A stretch of 64,000 nucleotides of DNA from Parasponia andersonii (Eukaryota > Streptophyta > Magnoliopsida > Rosales > Cannabaceae). The notes beneath the pieces were generated by a model that did not search any database, was not told the DNA's origin, and saw nothing but the letters and a program-made list of their open reading frames with translations. A program made the translations under genes and the position numbers. The stretch's first letter is position 1. Each line of letters opens with the position of its first letter. The DNA is taken from NCBI GenBank assembly GCA_002914805.1, contig JXTB01000472.1, forward strand, positions 159,777-223,776. Reading direction: 5' to 3'. Below are positions 11,833 through 23,535 of this stretch, in pieces.

Positions 11833-12363
11833 CTAAAAAATCACTCGATAATCCTTATCACAAAGTTGACTTATACTCAGCAAGTTATACTTAAGGCTAT
11901 CAATAAGTAAAATATTTTCTATAATAGGAGAAGAAGTGAAACCAATGTTACCCAAACCCAAAATCTTGCTTTTAGCATTGTCTCCAAAAGTGATATGTCC
12001 TCCATTCCTTTTTGTATACGATGAGAGCAAGGAATAATCATCGGTCATGTGTTTGGAGAACCAAAAGTTCTTCTTCTTTTGTACCTACAAATAAGAATCA
12101 AACTTTGATTTTTGGTACCTATACTAATTTGGGTTCTTGAGTGTTAGTTTTAGATTCTTTCGTTACCCAAGATAGTTTTCCACCAAAATATACATTCTTC
12201 TTCACAAAGCATGAAAAGCTAGTATGTCAATCTTGATTGCAATAAGTGAAAGTGTGTTTGGTGTCACTAGTATTAGCTTTCATAAAATAGTTTTTGAGAT
12301 ATTTTTGTTTTATGAAAGATTTGTACCCAATTGCTCCTTTGTCAAAAATGCATTTTTGTCCAC
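11833..12363 (-). pseudogene. Gag zinc-knuckle end and protease, SIRE-type copia
   Basis: 12048-11833 reads MTDDYSLLSSYTKRNGGHIT then GLGNIGFTSSPIIENILLID and LLSISQLCDKDY, the copia protease C-terminal half and linker. The region to about 12363 has a decayed zinc knuckle (TYCNQD, in-frame stop) preceded by GYKSFIKQKYLKNYF, which matches the SIRE Gag region before the knuckle. Homology ends abruptly near 12363. Confidence 0.65.
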
Positions 12364-13464
12364 CAAGTGATGCAAATAAAGCTACTGTTCAACTGCACAT
12401 TCAAGAGAAGGAGTATTCATGTGGGCTTAGAGGAACTAAAAGGCAGCAATCACGTGATCTATTAAGCTTGCCAAGTGGGCCGATCACAAGACTTAGAGCC
12501 AAGAGACTCCAAGAGGCATTAAATAGGCTAATTCAACATATTAGAGAGATGACTAATGCATTCAGGCTCGATTTAAGCTTAAATCAGATCTAAGAGAGCC
12601 TAATTACTATGATTAAGGTTCTAAAAGAGTCCAACTAAAGTCTACACATTTTTCTAAGTCTTTTGTACTTTTAGGAAACTTCTATAATTCAGATTTAGTT
12701 ATTTTCGGATTTAATTGTTTTAAATATTGAGGAGGGTTGCCACATGTCAAAATAACATTAGTTTACCTTAAATTATGGTTAAATTTGACTCCTATATAAA
12801 GGAGAGAGCCTTGTACGTTTTTTAGAGGATAATGTTCAATAATATTGCAAGTTAATCCTGTTTCCTTCATTCTTGAGATGATTCTTGAACTTATCAAGTT
12901 AACTCTTGTAGCATTCAAAACAACCAGGCTAATCCCATTGATTCTTAAGTGATTCTTGAGGATTCTTGATGTGATGTCTTTAATCTATCATAGTTCTTGG
13001 TTCTTATCTTACTAAGTAATGGGTCAAGACTCAACATTCTTGCAACTTGGTGATCTTGGGTTCGAATTTCTTTGTTGGTGCTAGGCTTCGTCACGATTTT
13101 TGGTGGGGTTCATATCATTTGGTATCAGAGCTTAGGTTTCAAGGCAAGTTTGAATTATTCTTTACAATCTTTACTGTTCTTTTGATTCTTGAATTAGGGT
13201 TAAAAAAAATAAATAGTGACTGGCAAATTTTTGTGATTTAAGGATACTAGTTTTTCCAATCTGATCAAACTCTTTGTTCTTGGCCGAAATTATTATTTTA
13301 GAGGCATTAGAATTATTTGGTTTCCTATTCTGAGCCAACTAAGGTCTCTTTGCTTTTGCTTAGGGTCTAAGTTATTGAGGTTATACTAGAGAGGCCGAAT
13401 CCTATCTTGAGTAAGTCATTCAAGTTTTATGTTCTCAATATCCTAGTCTAATTCAAAGTGTTTG
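12364..13464 (+). mobile_element. Ty3/gypsy fragment: polyprotein tail, LTR and primer binding site
   Basis: The plus frame after 12364 reads SGPITRLRAKRLQEALNRLI (to about 12540), a tail commonly found at the 3' end of plant Ty3/gypsy polyproteins. It is followed by TATATAAAG at about 12793 and LTR-like sequence ending CATATCA at 13117. Immediately after is TGGTATCAGAGC (13120-13131), complementary to initiator tRNA-Met. The sequence after it is leader-like and is cut at 13465 by the next element. LTR start and clade are uncertain. The open frame 12294-12593 is a chimera: its first part is antisense copia. Confidence 0.6.
13120..13131 (+). other. Primer binding site (initiator tRNA-Met)
   Basis: TGGTATCAGAGC lies two bases after a CA dinucleotide. 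This is the standard minus-strand priming site of plant LTR retrotransposons. It belongs to the truncated gypsy fragment, plus orientation. Confidence 0.8.
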
Positions 13465-15946
13465 TGAAACACCCTCTAGCTATATTCTGTATAAATACGC
13501 TCACTTATACGTAGGAAGGCTAAACAGTATTTTCTTACTTTCATTAAACTTGCAAACGCGGAAAGTAGAGGATAAATTTAAACTTTTCTGTTTGGTTTTG
13601 AAAAGCGTTAGTGATATATCCTTTTTACACTGCAGAAATATTTATAATCTGTACAGTGCAAAACATGGTTTTACTACTCTTGGTGACTCCCATAGGATCA
13701 ACTATATATATACACGTAGCAAAAATATATATATATAAAAAATCTTCAAAAGTCTTTCTTCTTCGAAACTGGTGTAGTAAAAATATATCTAAAGTTCTTA
13801 AAAAGTCCTCCTTCGGTTAAAAATTCGCATATGGACAACATTGGAGTGGAAATAGCTTAGCCAATACTACTCTTGGTTATGATCATTTGCATCACAAGAA
13901 CTAAATGAGCAATAGCTCAGTAAATAGAAATCCATGCATACTTATGAACAATTTGTACATAAAACTTATTAGTCTTTGTACCCTTAATTTCCTTAGAAAA
14001 TATTAATATTTAAATCATGTTTGGGCCCCTTCTTTATATAGTTCCTAACTTAGTGACATAGCAGGTATCCTCTTAATAAATATCATTTGAGGCTTATCCT
14101 GTCTTGGAATTAACCTCAAGGGATTTGACCTCCCTCTTGTTTGGCTCACCCTGTCTTGGACTTAACTTCAAGGGATTTTACCACTTTTATTTATTAGATC
14201 AGCAAGATAAAAACCCTACCTTTCTTTAAAATAAATAATGTTTAGGGTACAAGACTCTTTATTAAAATCATAGCCTATAAATAATTATTTTGTGCATACA
14301 TACATGACATGTTTTATGAAAATGATATGAACAATTTTCCAATATATAAATCTTAATGTCACAAATATATCATCTTTCATATAGACAATCATATACATAG
14401 GTTCTTGTGATACTGTAGTGAAATTCCCACTTACCTTGTATCCAAAAATAAAATAAGGTGAAAAGTAGACTTCTACTCCAAGGGATGCTTGATGTGCTTT
14501 AGTGACCTGATCGTGATATCTCAGTTTGTTTTAATTCCATTTTCTCATAAAATGGTTACTAGGAATGTAGAGCAACAAGCTCACACAAGAATTCAGCAAC
14601 GATAAAAATAAAAACATTACACACATAATAATTGTTCACGCTAAAAAAATTAGACTTCACCTCAGCTTTAAAATTCAGGTAACACATTCAAAGTGATATG
14701 AAGTCCCTATTATTCCCTACGAAATAAATATCAACTATACAATAACCACTTCTATTAATTATATTAATTATACTGAAGCTTTAACACATAACTCACCATT
14801 ATAAAGGTAAAAATACCAACTCCATACTCCTCATGTGCTTTACATATCTTTCTTCACTAGCCTTAACTACTTTATACGTTTATCTAGTTGGTTCTTACTC
14901 AGGTGGAGTATGTTCACTAGTTTAATTATTGCACTTGTTGATATTGATCTGCCAATACCTATAACTATACTTCGCATATAGCCATAATAGCTTATAGTTT
15001 CAATTACAATTGAAACTCCAATCAATTTCAATAACACACAGCACATACAAGTACAATAGTTCAATAGATAAAAAACAATTCAGAGATCAATTAAGACTCA
15101 TAAATAATCATAAAAGTTCATATAGACAGCAGATTAATTTCTTTCTCCTAAACACATATAAATTTCAGATATGGAAATACTTATGTACTTATTTATATAT
15201 ATATATATCCTTGTGTGCGTAAGAGGAATATAGATAAAATAAAAATGAAAGCTTCCATAATTAAAATGACCTTGCAGAAAATGGGATTGAGTTGTTTTAG
15301 AAAATTGCGAGGACTATCTTCTTAAGGAACCGAAGAGAGGGAGGTACATGGAGGTAGATAAGAGATATTGATCTAGTAAGGCATTGGAATAGTGAAAAGC
15401 TGATTAAACTCGATTGATAATATTTGGTCTTAATAGAAAAATGTGTGAGTCAGTTAATGATCTCAATGACAAATAAAATAATAAAAAAAATACATATATA
15501 CAAATTTATCAATAGATATGTTTGCACGTAGATTTATGAACTTAAAATAAAGTATTTTAATGATATTAACATAACAAAAAATATGGATGTGCAGTAACAT
15601 TCTAAAATGGTAATATTAGCATATGCATATATATTATATGGTTAAAGTATCAAAAATGCGTATACAACTGAAGGAAATAAAAAAAAAACAATACTATCTA
15701 TCTCTATAGATTACTTTACAAACAATTGAAGATTTTATTAACAATCAAAGTAAAGTCGCTGATCATAAGCACATCAATTTCTTCTCGGAGCGAGGAATCT
15801 ATCTTTCACTGCACATATAAACTAGCAATTCTAATTAGTCAATTAATTTATTTATTTTCCATAAGAAGTAGAAATGAGCATACTAAATAAAAACTAGGAA
15901 TGTTTATTATTGACTGCAAGCATTTATGAAAATCTAGGGCACTACA
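13465..15946 (-). repeat. 3' LTR of the Tekay-like element (2.48 kb)
   Basis: On the plus strand it starts TGAAACACCC and ends GGGCACTACA, so the minus orientation is TGTAGTGCCC...GGGTGTTTCA. The end at 15946 is fixed by the adjacent polypurine tract AAGGAGAGAAGAAT (minus). The first 1.22 kb is duplicated at 20622-21844. It contains an internal imperfect repeat around 14095-14175 (CCTGTCTTGGA twice). No gene is present. Confidence 0.85.
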
Positions 15947-16033
15947 ATTCTTCTCTCCTTATTAAATTTCGTCCTCGAAATTGAACGTATCGAATTATTC
16001 TGGATATTTGATTCTCATTTCCTCTTTCTTCTC

Positions 16034-16471
16034 TCACGTAGCTTCTTCTACAGCATGGTTTCTCCAAAGTACTTTGACCAATGGAATTTTCTTGTTTCTC
16101 AATTCTCTCTCTTTTTTATCGAGGACTTGAATTGGCTTCTCCTCAGATGTCAAATCTTGACTCAATTCTAGAGGTTCATAGCTTAAAACATGAGTGGGAT
16201 TTAAAATGTAATTTTTCAGCATCGAAACATGAAAAACATTATGTACCCCAGATAGTGATAGTGGCAATGCCAATCTGTAGGCTTTACTTCCAATTCTTTC
16301 TAAAATTTCAAATGGTCCAACATACCTTGGGCTTAGCTTTTCTTTCTTTTCAAATCTCATTACACCCTTCATTGGAGAGACTTTTAAGAAAACATGATCA
16401 CCAATATCGAATTCTACATCTCTTCTTCTCTTATATGCATACTTCTTTTGTCTATCTTGAACTATTCTCAT
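16034..16471 (-). pseudogene. Integrase C-terminal domain and chromodomain, Tekay-like element
   Basis: The frame begins after the integrase core with DRQKKYAYKRRRDVEF, then VFLKVSPMKGVMRF, YVGPFEILERIG and VHNVFHVSMLKNY. It finishes with the chromodomain segment IQVLDKKERELRNKKIPLVK...LWRNHAVEEATW-type. Chromodomains in this clade direct insertion to marked chromatin. The module is intact as read over 145 codons, but it is separated from the core by a stop/frame break at about 16480-16580. Confidence 0.85.
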
Positions 16472-16582
16472 TCTTGCTCGAATCTTTTCTACAATCTCTG
16501 CAGTTTGTTGAACCAGTTCTGGACCTAATAGTTTTCTTTCTCTGACTTCATCCCAATGAATAGGGGACTTGCAATACCTTCC

Positions 16583-17250
16583 CTATAAAGCTTGATAAGG
16601 AGCCATTTCAATCGTTGCTTGATAGCTATTATTGTAGGTAAACTCCACCAGAGCTAGATACTTATCCCAGCTTCCTTGAAAATCTAACACACAAGCTCGA
16701 AGTAAATCTTCTAAAGTCTGAATTACTCTTTCCGATTGTCCGTCAGTTTGTGGATGATTAGCTATGCTAAATGCTAACTTAGTTTCCAAAGTAGCATGTA
16801 GACTTTTCCAGAAAATAGAAGTAAACTTAGGATCTCTATCAGAAATAATAGACAGAGGTATCCCATGAAGTCTAACAATTTCTTGTATATACAATCGAGC
16901 GTACTGATCCATAGTATAGGTTGGCCTAACTGGAAGAAAATGAGCTGACTTTGTTATTCTATCCACAATCACCCATATAGAGTTAAACTCTCGTTGTACT
17001 CTAGGCAAACCAAGAACAAAATCCATTGTAATATTTTCCCATTTCCATTCTGGAATCGGTAAGGGTTCTAGCAATCCAGCTGGTCATTGATGTTCAGCTT
17101 TAATCTGTTGAAAAGTCAAATATTGAGCCACAAATTCTGCTACATTCTGCTTCATACTAGGCCACTAATAATGTTACTTCAGATCTTGATACATTTTAGT
17201 GCTTCCAGGGTGAATTGAATAAGGAGTGCAATAAGAATCTGTTAATATTT
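16583..17250 (-). pseudogene. Integrase core, Tekay-like element
   Basis: 17074-16583 (163 codons) carries ITMDFVLGLP (first Asp), IISDRDPKFTS (second Asp) and HPQTDGQSERVIQTLED (Glu), so the DDE triad is present. Upstream (about 17250-17075) is the H2C2 zinc-binding segment, readable but interrupted by a stop near 17087. Confidence 0.85.
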
Positions 17251-17369
17251 CTTTCTTGATCTCATTTTTATCAGGTATACACAGTCTTCCCTTAAACTCC
17301 AAGGTTCCATCTTTGAAATCGAAAATTCTGTTCTTTTTCCTTCCTTAACTTCTTTCTTTATTTGAGTCA

Positions 17370-18700
17370 CGCATGAATCTTCTTGTTGGCTTTCTCTAAT
17401 TTTCCCAAGAGTGTAGGTTGTAACACAAGGGCATATAATCTGGCTATTACATCTCCGATAGGAATGATCTCTCGTTCTATTCGTTGGAGATCTCTTAAAA
17501 TTGGTCTCTGCTTATCTAAAATTGTAGCAATAGACTTTCTGCTCAAAGCATCAACAACCACATTCGCCTTTCTAGGATGATAATTGATTATGCAATCATA
17601 GTCTTTCACTAATTCTAACATCTCCGCTGTCTTATATTTAACTCTTTCTGGGTGAGAAAATATTTGAGACTTTTATGGCCAGTATATAATTCACACTTCT
17701 CTCCATATAAGTAATGTCTCCAAATCTTTAATGCAAAGACAATAGCTGCAAGCTCCAAATCATAAGTTGGATATTTCTTTTCATATTCCTTAAGTTGTCG
17801 AGATGCGTAAGCTATTACCTTTCTATTTTGCATCAGCACACAACCCAAAACATTTTTAGATGCATCACTGTATACAACGAATCCTCCAGATCCTGATGGT
17901 ATGGTAAGCACAAGAGCTGTAGTCAACTTTTGCTTTAAGGTTTGAAAGCTATCTTCACAAGTGTCTGACCATTGGAATTTAGTATTCTTTCTCGTTAACA
18001 TTGTCAATGGAGTAGCTATTCTTGAAAATCCCTCAACAAATCGCCTGTAATAACCGGCTAATCCTAAGGAGCTTCTAACTTCTAACACGTTAGTTGGTCT
18101 AGGCCAGTTATTTACTGTTTTTACCTTTCCTAGGTCTACCAAAATTCCATTCTTGGATAATATAGCTTGTTCCAACCAAAATTCACACTTCTTGAATTTG
18201 GCATATAATTTCTTTTCCTTCAAAATCTGTAAAATAACCCTTAAGTGGTCCTTATGTTCTTCATGCGACCTCGAATATATCAAGATGTCATTAATAAAAA
18301 CAATAATAAACTTATCAAGAAACTCCTTGAAAACTCTGTTCATTAGATCCATAAAAGTAACTGGTGCATTTGTTAATCCAAAAGGCATTACTAAGAATTC
18401 ATAAAGACTATACCTAGTCCGAAAGGCCGTTTTCTGTACGTCTCCTCTCCTAATTTTCAGTTGGTGTATCCTGATCTCAAGTCAATCTTAGAAAATACCG
18501 AGGCTCTTTGTAGTTGATCAAATAAATCATCAATTCTCAGTAACAGATACTTATTCTTGATAGTTACTTTATTCAGTTCTATGTAGTCTATGCATAGCCT
18601 CATGGTACCATCTTTCTTTTTCACAAATAATACTGGAGCACCCTAAGGTGAGTAGCTAGGATGTATAAATCCCTTGTCTAACAAATCTTATAACTGTAAT
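17370..18700 (-). pseudogene. Reverse transcriptase and RNase H, Tekay-like element
   Basis: 18388-17615 (257 codons) holds PFGLTNAP, the catalytic box as FINDIL instead of Y-x-[25 protein letters not shown], then the RNase H start VYSDASKN and [21 protein letters not shown]. Upstream text to about 18700 reads [20 protein letters not shown] in another frame. 17621-17367 holds KDYDCIINYHPRKANVV.DALSRKS. The lost first Asp of YxDD and TDHKSL changed to TGHKSL mark the enzyme as dead. Confidence 0.85.
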
Positions 18701-19000
18701 TTCAACTCTTTTAATTCAGTTGGGGCCATTCTATATGGTGCTTTCAAAATAGGAGCTGTCCCGGGTAAAAGATCTATCACAAACTCAATTTCTCTATCTG
18801 GAGGCAACACTTGTAAGTCTTCTGGGAATACCTTTAGAAATTCTTGAACCACAATAACATCTTTAGGCTTTAGAATTGTTCTACTGTAGTATCAACTACA
18901 CTAGCCAAGTACTCAATACAACCTTTATTAACATTCTCCTAGCTTTCATAATAGAAATCACTTGTAGCTTTCTTTTTCTTAGAATACCATTGAACATAAA

Positions 19001-19384
19001 TTATTCCTCCCCCAGTGGTTGAAACTTAACTTGCTTCTGATTACAATCAATAATAACGTGATACTTTGTCAACCAATCCATACCCAATATTACATCAAAG
19101 TCTTGTATATTTAGCACTACAAAATCAGCATACAAACTTCTCTCATCAATCAAAATCTGGCATGCCCTTAGAATCTGATTTGAAATTATATCATCCCCTG
19201 ATGGCATGGTTACACTATAATTCACTTCTAAGCACTCAGGTGTTGTACCCAATTTTCTCACAAATGCATTAGATGCAAATGAATGTATTGTACTAGAATC
19301 TATTAATGCATTAGCAAGAATACTAGAAATTAAGATCTTACCTTCTACAATTGATGGATCATATGTTGCCTGTTTTGAATTCAT
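19001..19384 (-). pseudogene. Aspartic protease, Tekay-like element
   Basis: A 127-codon frame with the plant gypsy protease pattern: LANALIDSSTIHSF in place of LIDSGATHSF, then VNYSVTMPSGD and FDVILGMDWLTKYH. The catalytic Asp is kept but the following Gly is Ser, which is unusual for a D-[ST]-G protease. It follows the CCHC knuckle with a short spacer. Confidence 0.8.
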
Positions 19385-19399
19385 AGTATATACTTACCC

Positions 19400-20416
19400 T
19401 TGGACTTTCCTTTGATCTCCTTGTTGAAGCATAGGACAATCTTTAGAATAGTGGCCTACTTTGTGACACTTAAAACACTGATTGGTACCCTTGAAACACT
19501 CTCCAGCATGAGAGTTTCTATATTTGGTACAAATGGGTTTAGTTGAAGTGAAACCGTACTATATTTTTGGTCGCTTTGCATTTCCTGGTTTCTGTTCATT
19601 TTTCTTCTGATCTCCTTGTCTCTACTGTCCATCTTTTGCAATAAAAGCTGCTTTCTTCTCATTCAGTATCTTAAGTTGAGCTTGTTCTACTTTAAGTGCC
19701 ATATTAATCACATCACTAAATTCCGTATCCCTTGCTATAATTACATCTTTGGAAATATCTCCCCTCAAATCCCTCAGGAAGTACTCGACTTTCTCTTTGT
19801 TATCACTTCTAATCCATAATACAAACCAGGATAATTCCTTGTATTTTCTAATGTATTCTCCTATAGACTTATTTCCTTAGTGCAAATGAAGAAACTCCTC
19901 AATCTTTGCTACCATTGCCGTGTCATTGAAGTATTTCTAGTAGAATAGCTCTTTAAATGTATCCCACGTCAGATTCTGGGTAGCTGGAGTTACTTTAATC
20001 GTCTCCTACCAGTTACGAGCCCCCATTTTCTGCATATAAATAGCACATGATACTTTGTCCTCATCACTGAGTCTCATATACTCAAAGATAACTTCCAAAG
20101 ATTTTATCCATTCCTCTGCTATATATGGATCAGCTCCACCCACAAAATCTATAGGATGTTGTTTCCTAAACCTCTCATATATTAGCCTAGAATTTTCTTG
20201 TCTTGGAGGGATTGCTAAAGGTTAGGGTTGGTTTTGACTTCTCTCAAACATGAGCTTCATCTGTTCCATCTGTTCATTATGCATCCTTACTTGCTCCCTA
20301 ATTAAATTTGTCAAATTTTCAACCACGTAACCTAAATCTTGCTCCAATCGGGATCTTTGTACATCTTGTGATCTTTCTTCTTCAGGTTGAATTCTAGCCT
20401 TTCTTTTAGGAGCCAT
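19400..20416 (-). pseudogene. Gag with CCHC zinc knuckle, Tekay-like element
   Basis: The likely start is the ATG at 20416 (MAPKRKARIQPEEERSQDVQ, then a charged coiled region to EQMEQMKLMFERS). A stop at about 20222 breaks it, and gag homology resumes (FVGGADPYIAEEWIKSLE, NWWETIK, EFLHLHKG, KVEYFLRDLRGDI) to about 19660. The knuckle CFKCHKVGHYSKDC (19480-19430) is intact. Several stops interrupt the frame. Confidence 0.8.
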
Positions 20417-20605
20417 TAATCCTAGTAGTGCCCTTTTTATAATTTATTTTATATCTAGTCAATAATATACACATGCAACAATTATTTATGCACAAATAAT
20501 AAAATTAATCATATAAACATATAAACCTACCAGTTGACTAAGTCACCCTTCCAATACATGCCCATATGCCTTTTCCTAGCTGTCTATAGAAATGTTTTAA
20601 CCTCT

Positions 20606-20617
20606 GCTCTGATACTA
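20606..20617 (-). other. Primer binding site of the Tekay-like element (mutated)
   Basis: The minus strand reads TAGTATCAGAGC just inside the 5' LTR edge. The standard site is TGGTATCAGAGC; the second base differs. This fits an old copy primed by initiator tRNA-Met. Confidence 0.75.
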
Positions 20618-20621
20618 CAAC

Positions 20622-21855
20622 TGAAACACCCCTAGCTATATTATATATAAATATGCTCACTTATATGTAGGAAGGCTAAACAATATTATCTTACTTTCAT
20701 TAACCTTGTAAACGCGGAAAGTAGAGGATAAATTTAAACTTTTCTGCTTGGTTCTGAAAAGCGTTAGCGATACATCCTTTTTACACTACAGAAATATTTA
20801 CAATCTGTATAGTGCAAAACATGGTTTTACTACTCTTGGCGACTCCCACAGGATCAACTATATACATACATATAGCAAAAATATATATATATATATATAA
20901 ATCTTCGAAAGTCTTTCTTCTTCAAAACTGGCGTAGTAAAAATATATACAAAGTTCTCAAAAAGTCCTCATTCGGTTCAAAATTCGCATATGGATAATAT
21001 TGGAGTAGAAACAGCTCAGCCAACACTACTCTTGGTTATGATCATCTGCATCATAATAACTAAATGAGTAATAGCTCAGTAAATAGAAATCCGTGCATAC
21101 TTATGAGCAATTTGTACATAAAACTTATTAGTCTTTGTACCCTTAATTTCCTCAGAAAACATTAACATTTAAATCAAGTTTGGGCCTCTTCTTTATATAG
21201 TTCCTAACTTAGTGTCATAGCAGGTATCCTCTTAATAAATATCATTTGAGGCTTATCCTGTTTTGGAATTAACCTCAAGGGATTTGACCTCCCTCTTGTT
21301 TGACTCACCCTGTCTTGGACTTAACTTCAAGTGATTTCACCAATTTTACCTACTAGATCAGTAAGATAAAAACCCTACCCTTCTTTAAAATAAATAATGT
21401 TTAGGGTACAAGACTCTTTATTAAAATCATAGCCTATAAATAATTATTTTGTGCATACATACATGACATGTTTTATGAAAATGATGTGAACAATTTTCCA
21501 ATATATAAATCTTAATGTCACAAATATATCATCTTTCATATAGACAATCATATACAGGTTCTTGTGATGCTGGAGTGAAATTCCCACTTACCTTGTATCC
21601 AAAAATAAAATAAGGTGAAAGGTAGACTTCTACTCCAAGGGATGCTTGATGTGCTTTAGTGAACTGATCGTGACATCTCAGTTTGTTTTCATTCCATTTT
21701 CTCATAAAATAGTTACTAGGAATGTAGAGCAACGAGCTCACATAAGAATTCAGCAACGACAAAAATAGAAACATAAGGCACATAATAATTGTTCATGCTA
21801 AAAAAATTAGACTTCACCTCATCTTTTAAAATTCAGGTAACACATTCAAAGTGAT
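20622..21855 (-). repeat. Truncated 5' LTR of the Tekay-like element
   Basis: It starts TGAAACACCCC and matches 13465-14695 closely, through GTAACACATTCAAAGTGAT. It then diverges at about 21855 into copia RT sequence, so roughly the outer half of the LTR is missing. Confidence 0.85.
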
Positions 21856-23535
21856 AAGAAGTATAAATAGCTTTTTCAGAACAAACGCAATCCTGATGGT
21901 TCTATTACTTGGTACAAGACTCGTCTTGTGACCAAAAGCTTTCGTCAACCTACACGCATTGACTATGCTCAAACTTTCAGTCCTGTTGTGAAACCTATTA
22001 TTGTTCGCATCATTCTCATTCTTGTCTTGTCCTATAATTGGTCACTTTGCCAACTTGATGTGAATAATGCATTTCTTCATGGCTCTCTTACTGAAAGTGT
22101 GTTTATGGCTCAACCACCGAGGTTTATCAATCCTCAGTTTCCATCCCATGTGTACCATCTCAAGAAAGCTATTTATGGCCTCAAACAAGCACCACGTGCC
22201 CGATATGAAGCATTGAAATAGTTTCTCCTCTAACAAGGGTTTGTGAACTCTAAATCTAACACTTCCTTATTTATTTATAAGAACTCACAGTTTTACTATT
22301 TTTCTTTTTGTATATGTTGATGATATTATTGTTACCGATAACAATGATAGTTTTATCAATCACTTTATTCATACACTTGCTACTCAGTTCTCCATTAAGG
22401 ATCTTGGTGCTCTTTTTATTCTTTCTAGGGGTTGAGTTTATTCCAAGCTCTTTTGGCCTTTTTTTTTTCTCAACAGAACTATATTTTAGATCTTTTAGAT
22501 CACACAAAAATGATGGACTCTAAGTCCGTAATAACTCCAATGTCCATATCTCAATTGCCGAGTCTAACAGATGGCACATCCTTAACTGATCCGACTGAGT
22601 ATCGGTCCATTAATGGTAGTCTTCAGTACCTCTTGTTAACTCAACCAGACATTGCTTTCTTAGTTAACAAGCTTTCTTAGTTCATGCATCGACCAACTAT
22701 AACTTATTGGTTGGTTGTCAAATGGTTTCTCTGCTATCGTAAAGGTACAACTCATCCTAGTTTATTTCCCAGGAAAGGTTCCCCTCTTCGCTTACATGTC
22801 TTCTTTGATGCTGATAAGGTTGGTGATCATGATGATCGTACTTCAACTAGTGCACATGTCATTTTTCTAGGTCACAATACCATTTCCTAAAATTCGAAGA
22901 AACAATGTTCAATTGCCCGTTCCTCAACTGATGTTGAGTACCATGTTGTAGCCTTGGCTTTTTTCTAAGCTTTTTGGCTTTAATCCATGTTACTTGATAT
23001 GGGTATTTCGATTCCCACTCCCATGCCAATCTATTATGATAATGTTGGCACTACTTACTTATGTGCCAATCCCGTTTTTCCATTCTAGAATGAAGCATAT
23101 TGCTATTGATTTCCATTTTGTCCATGATACAGTTCAAGATGGTACTTTTCGTGTCACATGTTGCTTCGCTAATCAACTTGCTGATTCCTTAATAAAACCT
23201 CAATCTTCTGCTCGACTTCAGCAACTACGCATCAAGCTAGGTATACATCCGACGCCTATCTTGAGGAGGCATGATAAGGATATACAATCTCCATTATCTC
23301 AAAATCCTCCTTGATTATATTCTTATAATTAAAAAACGTATACAACTAGCTAATCACCTTTAATGACTTGATTTTATAATCAATCATCTTTATTATTGAT
23401 TTGTAATCAATGTATATATATTACTTTTTATAGATCCTTAGTCTAGGAAGGTGATAGCTATTCAATCGAATTGTACTTGTATATATACTAAGCTCTTTTC
23501 AATGAAAGGACATGCCATTTTACTCATTCTTAAAA
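21856..23535 (+). mobile_element. Ty1/copia fragment: reverse transcriptase to 3' LTR, decayed
   Basis: The plus strand has copia RT from NPDGSITWYKTRLV (about 21890) through SFRQPTRIDYAQTFSPVVKP, CQLDVNNAFLHGSL and YHLKKAIYGLKQAPRA. The RT active-site box near 22310 reads out of frame (LYVDDI). Then comes the SITPMS-type linker, and RNase H from about 22680 (FDADKVGDHDDRTSTSAHVI; usual SDAD.AG) to 23314 (HIAIDFHFVHD, NQLADSLIKPQ). Stops at 22219, 22678 and 22888 and frame changes make it dead. 23315-23535 is LTR-like (TATATA repeats, then AAGCTCTTTTCAATGAAAGG, common at copia LTR ends). The 5' part is missing at the junction with the gypsy LTR. Confidence 0.8.

Larger units (their letters stand above)
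5404..12363 (-). mobile_element. SIRE-type Ty1/copia retrotransposon, 5'-truncated and decayed
   Basis: Read on the minus strand, the order is gag C-terminal zinc-knuckle region (about 12363-12180), protease (12048-11833), integrase (11661-11026), reverse transcriptase (10778-9760), RNase H (9314-9003), an extra ORF (8299-7427), a polypurine tract and a 3' LTR (6766-5404). Integrase before reverse transcriptase is diagnostic of Ty1/copia. The extra ORF between RNase H and the LTR, and the PPT AAAAGGAGGAGAT, fit SIRE/Maximus-type elements. Many frameshifts and stops break the polyprotein. The 5' end, most of gag and the 5' LTR are missing: copia homology stops near 12363, where a Ty3/gypsy fragment begins. 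The 3' LTR edge at 5404 is set only by a TG dinucleotide and change of sequence character. Confidence 0.8.
13465..21855 (-). mobile_element. Ty3/gypsy chromovirus (Tekay/Del-like), decayed
   Basis: Order on the minus strand: truncated 5' LTR (21855-20622), PBS (20617-20606), gag from 20416, CCHC knuckle (about 19480-19420), protease (19384-19001), RT/RNase H (about 18700-17370), integrase (about 17250-16583), chromodomain-bearing tail (16471-16034), polypurine tract (15960-15947) and 3' LTR (15946-13465). Integrase after RNase H defines Ty3/gypsy, and the tail RNKKIPLVKVLWRNHAVEEAT is a chromodomain of the Tekay/Del type. Frames are broken in gag, RT and between modules. The 5' LTR matches the 3' LTR only for its first ~1.23 kb and then joins a copia fragment, so no target duplication can be tested. 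Confidence 0.88.

Noticed and set aside
12294-12593. 99-codon plus-strand frame
   Set aside because: Its first ~23 codons are antisense to copia Gag and only the rest is gypsy tail; the frame runs across an element junction and is not a gene.
16081-16545. 154-codon plus-strand frame
   Set aside because: It is the opposite strand of the Tekay integrase tail and chromodomain.
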